NCBI GenBank assembly: GCA_963823675.1
Contig: CAWGMT010000008.1
Span: forward strand, 310,001 to 374,000
Origin: CAWGMT01 sp963823675
GTDB taxonomy: Bacteria > Planctomycetota > Planctomycetia > Isosphaerales > Isosphaeraceae
DNA: 64,000 bases
Direction of reading: 5' to 3'
The translations under genes were made by a program, and so were the position numbers. Each line of letters begins with the position of its first letter. The first letter of the stretch is position 1. Positions 62,399 through 64,000 of the stretch are shown here, one piece after another. Below the pieces are notes generated by a model. That model was not told the DNA's origin and searched no databases. It worked only from the letters and a program-made list of their open reading frames with translations.

Positions 62399-63240
62399 CT
62401 ATTTGATCAGCGGCCGGATCTCGATCTTGCGGAAAACGATCTCGGCTCCCTCGGACTGAAAAATGATCTTGCCCTTGGTCAGGCTCGACTTGATGCCGGC
62501 ATTGACGACATAGCCGTTGACGATGTTGGTGATCGTGTCGCCGTCGCAGATGACTTCCATTCGGTTCCACTGGCCGGCCGGTTTTTCGACGTCGCGCTTG
62601 CCGCGGAAGCCCAGGGTGTCTTTCCAGTGGGGATCACGGCCCCACCAGTTGAAGCGCCCGGAGTCGCGGGCGAGCGGTGTGCCGCCCTTTTCAAAGTACC
62701 ACTGCCCGTCGGCGGCGGTGCGGGTCTCGCAGGTAAGGCTCGGCTTGGCCTGGCCGGGAACCATGATGAAGTCGCCGCAGCCCCCTTCGATGATCTGGCA
62801 CTCCTGCGACTGCATCCAGTTGCCCCCGGCCGCGCCATCGGGCCCCACGCAGTGGAGCAGGATCCCGGAATCACGAGCCTTTTCTTTACGCGGCGCCCAT
62901 GTCCGCTCGCCCCATTTCCATTCCGCGATCAGGTGATAATCGTGAAACTCATCGCGCGTCGTCAGGCCGCCGAATTCCTGGCCCGAGATGTGGATCATGC
63001 CGTCGTGGACCGTGAAGACCTTGGCGGGATCTTTATACTTGTGCTCGCGCAAATAGGTGTAGAATCCGGCCAGGTCCTTGCCGTTGAACGCGAAAGCCGG
63101 CTCGCCGGTGTTGATCTGCGGCAACTCGCGGGCAAACGAGGGGGCTTTCTGCGCGTGGCTGGGGCGCTCTGAGCCAGGATCAAGGCCCCGACGGCAAATC
63201 CAAGAATCCACCGGCTGCGGGCGGACTGGGTGCCGAGCAT
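62399..63240 (-). CDS. DUF1080 (3-keto-disaccharide hydrolase-like) secreted protein, one frame break near 63140
   Basis: The natural start is the ATG at 63240 (GGAG eight bases upstream) with signal peptide SRWILGFAVGALILAQSAPA. The frame changes near 63140 and continues as PQINTGEPAFAFNGKDLAGF and YTYLREHKYKDPAKVFTVHD. Typical DUF1080 signatures: GQEFGGLTTRDEFHDYHLIA, EWKWGERTW, RDSGILLHCVGPDGAAGGNW, MQSQECQIIEGGCGDFIMVP, WNRMEVICDGDTITNIVNGY, GKIIFQSEGAEIVFRKIEIR. Such proteins act on 3-keto-glycosides in glycan breakdown. It converges with the gamma-glutamyltranspeptidase gene, 2 bp apart. Confidence 0.8.
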
Positions 63241-63272
63241 GACATCAACTCCGGAAATCGGCCGCGATCGAG

Positions 63273-63551
63273 TCACGACCGCTGTCTATGAATCCTGGCG
63301 CCCTGCGAGCGGCAGATCATTTCGACTTTGGCCAAGACATGTTCGTCCGGGCAGGCGATCGAAAGGATCATGCCCTGGCCCCCCTCGATCTGCTCGGGGG
63401 GCGTGACGCCCATGCGATCATTGGGGACGCCGATCTGCATCAGGAGCTGAATCGCCAGATTCGCCGGGGCGGAATTCGGGAAGAAGGCGACCACGCGCGG
63501 CATGCTCTCGGTGTGCGTGACCAGGCCAGGCCGAACTTGGGGTGTTTCCAT
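63273..63551 (-). CDS. Small protein of unknown function
   Basis: 92 residues from the ATG at 63551; the longer frame to 63677 has no ribosome site. METPQVRPGLVTHTESMPRV is followed by VAFFPNSAPANLAIQLLMQI, a PP-rich turn (GVTPPEQIEGGQGMILSIA) and CPDEHVLAKVEMICRSQGAR. The two strand-helix units resemble an ACT-like or general alpha/beta fold without a known family. It lies 32 bp upstream of the DUF1080 gene on the same strand and may be in its operon. Confidence 0.5.
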   Translation of the reverse strand: METPQVRPGLVTHTESMPRVVAFFPNSAPANLAIQLLMQIGVPNDRMGVTPPEQIEGGQGMILSIACPDEHVLAKVEMICRSQGARIHRQRS

Positions 63552-63835
63552 GGTATAAGCGACTCTCTCATCTCCGGGTGTTTCGTGCTGTCGTTTGCCC
63601 GTTGTCCGCGGTCGAATGGCGAGTTGCGCACCGCTGGCCGATAGCGTCCGCGCAGCGAACAACGTACAACGGACCACTCACCACGGACAGAGTTTGACGC
63701 GGAACTCGGCGGTTGGCAAGGCGGCTCCGCCCCTGGCAGGCGACATGAGCGCGTCTCGGCCGGTGTTCAAGGCGCCGGCTTGTTTGTTACGATAAGGCTG
63801 GACGAGGAAACGCTTCGCAGGAGTCTTCGCGCCTC

Positions 63836-64000
63836 ATGTCGATCCTAGTGGCGGGCTTGCTGGTCCACTGTGCGTCGGTGATGTTGGATCCTCCGCTGGA
63901 ACTCCTGGGGACGCTCGACCGACGGCGCATTCCCGAGGCGTCGGGGATAGTCAAAAGCCGCCGCTACCCGGAGATCTTCTGGGTCCACAACGACTCGGGC
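63836..64000 (+). CDS. Secreted propeller-like protein, start only (3' cut by window edge)
   Basis: ATG at 63836 with AGGAG 12 bases upstream. 55 residues are visible: a short hydrophobic signal (MSILVAGLLVHCASVMLDPP) and LLGTLDRRRIPEASGIVKSR followed by YPEIFWVHNDSG. The ASGI...FWVHNDSG pattern is the first blade of a planctomycete/bacteroidete family of secreted beta-propellers that resemble esterase-like or SdiA-regulated proteins. The rest lies outside the window. Confidence 0.6.
   Translation, partial: MSILVAGLLVHCASVMLDPPLELLGTLDRRRIPEASGIVKSRRYPEIFWVHNDSG

Noticed and set aside
1..64000. tRNA, rRNA, riboswitch and phage attachment sites
   Set aside because: I looked for GTTCRA-type T-loops, rRNA cores and flanking att repeats by eye and found none convincing; a covariance search (tRNAscan, Infernal) was not possible.

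Overview
The window looks like a planctomycete chromosome, probably of the Isosphaeraceae/Gemmatales type. This is inferred from high GC, very large secreted beta-helix proteins that open with an LExLExRxLL motif, several Ser/Thr kinases with N-terminal zinc ribbons fused to WD40, TPR or lectin-like domains, DUF1080-type secreted proteins, an ECF sigma factor and an ABC-2 type permease. No rRNA, tRNA or CRISPR array was recognised.

Layout. 0-9 kb: the end of an enoyl-CoA hydratase gene, a kinase/WD40 locus, two small related proteins, a membrane-anchored glycerophosphodiester phosphodiesterase, a proline-racemase-family enzyme with altered catalytic residues, and an orphan iron-type solute-binding protein with a secreted LamG-like partner. 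9-15 kb: repeats, gene remnants and a 4.4-kb IS21-like element with clear terminal repeats. The element carries a zinc-finger gene and a ParB-like gene ahead of istA/istB and truncates an M48 metalloprotease gene. 17-22 kb: a caspase-like candidate, a broken WD40 membrane protein and an unknown protein. 22-38 kb: an accessory region with a DUF433/DUF5615 toxin-antitoxin remnant, GNAT, an HNH endonuclease pair, a restriction-endonuclease-like protein, a truncated trypsin-like protease, a beta-helix protein of about 2,100 residues with a 411-bp tandem repeat, a zinc-ribbon plus PD-(D/E)XK pair and a decayed type IIG restriction-modification gene. Several dispersed repeats of 100-210 bp sit at the edges of broken genes.

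38-57 kb: a kinase with TM and lectin-like domains, a Gly/Tyr-rich secreted protein, STAS proteins beside a sigma-54 activator, a MsrQ-like heme protein fused to a flavin reductase and a [2Fe-2S] ferredoxin next to a remnant of msrP, a kinase-TPR gene, a glycine-rich beta-helix protein, an ECF sigma factor and a large permease. 57-64 kb: a VOC gene cut by an internally deleted ISL3 element, ribokinase, DUF559, gamma-glutamyltranspeptidase preceded by a 168-bp tandem repeat, a DUF1080 protein and the start of a secreted propeller-like protein.

More than 20 reading-frame breaks occur inside otherwise well-conserved genes. At several of them removal of a single base, for example one G of a G7 run at 28491-28497, restores the family sequence exactly. 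Many of the breaks may therefore be assembly indels, while the IS- and repeat-bounded truncations look biological. Genes described here as split should be read with that in mind.
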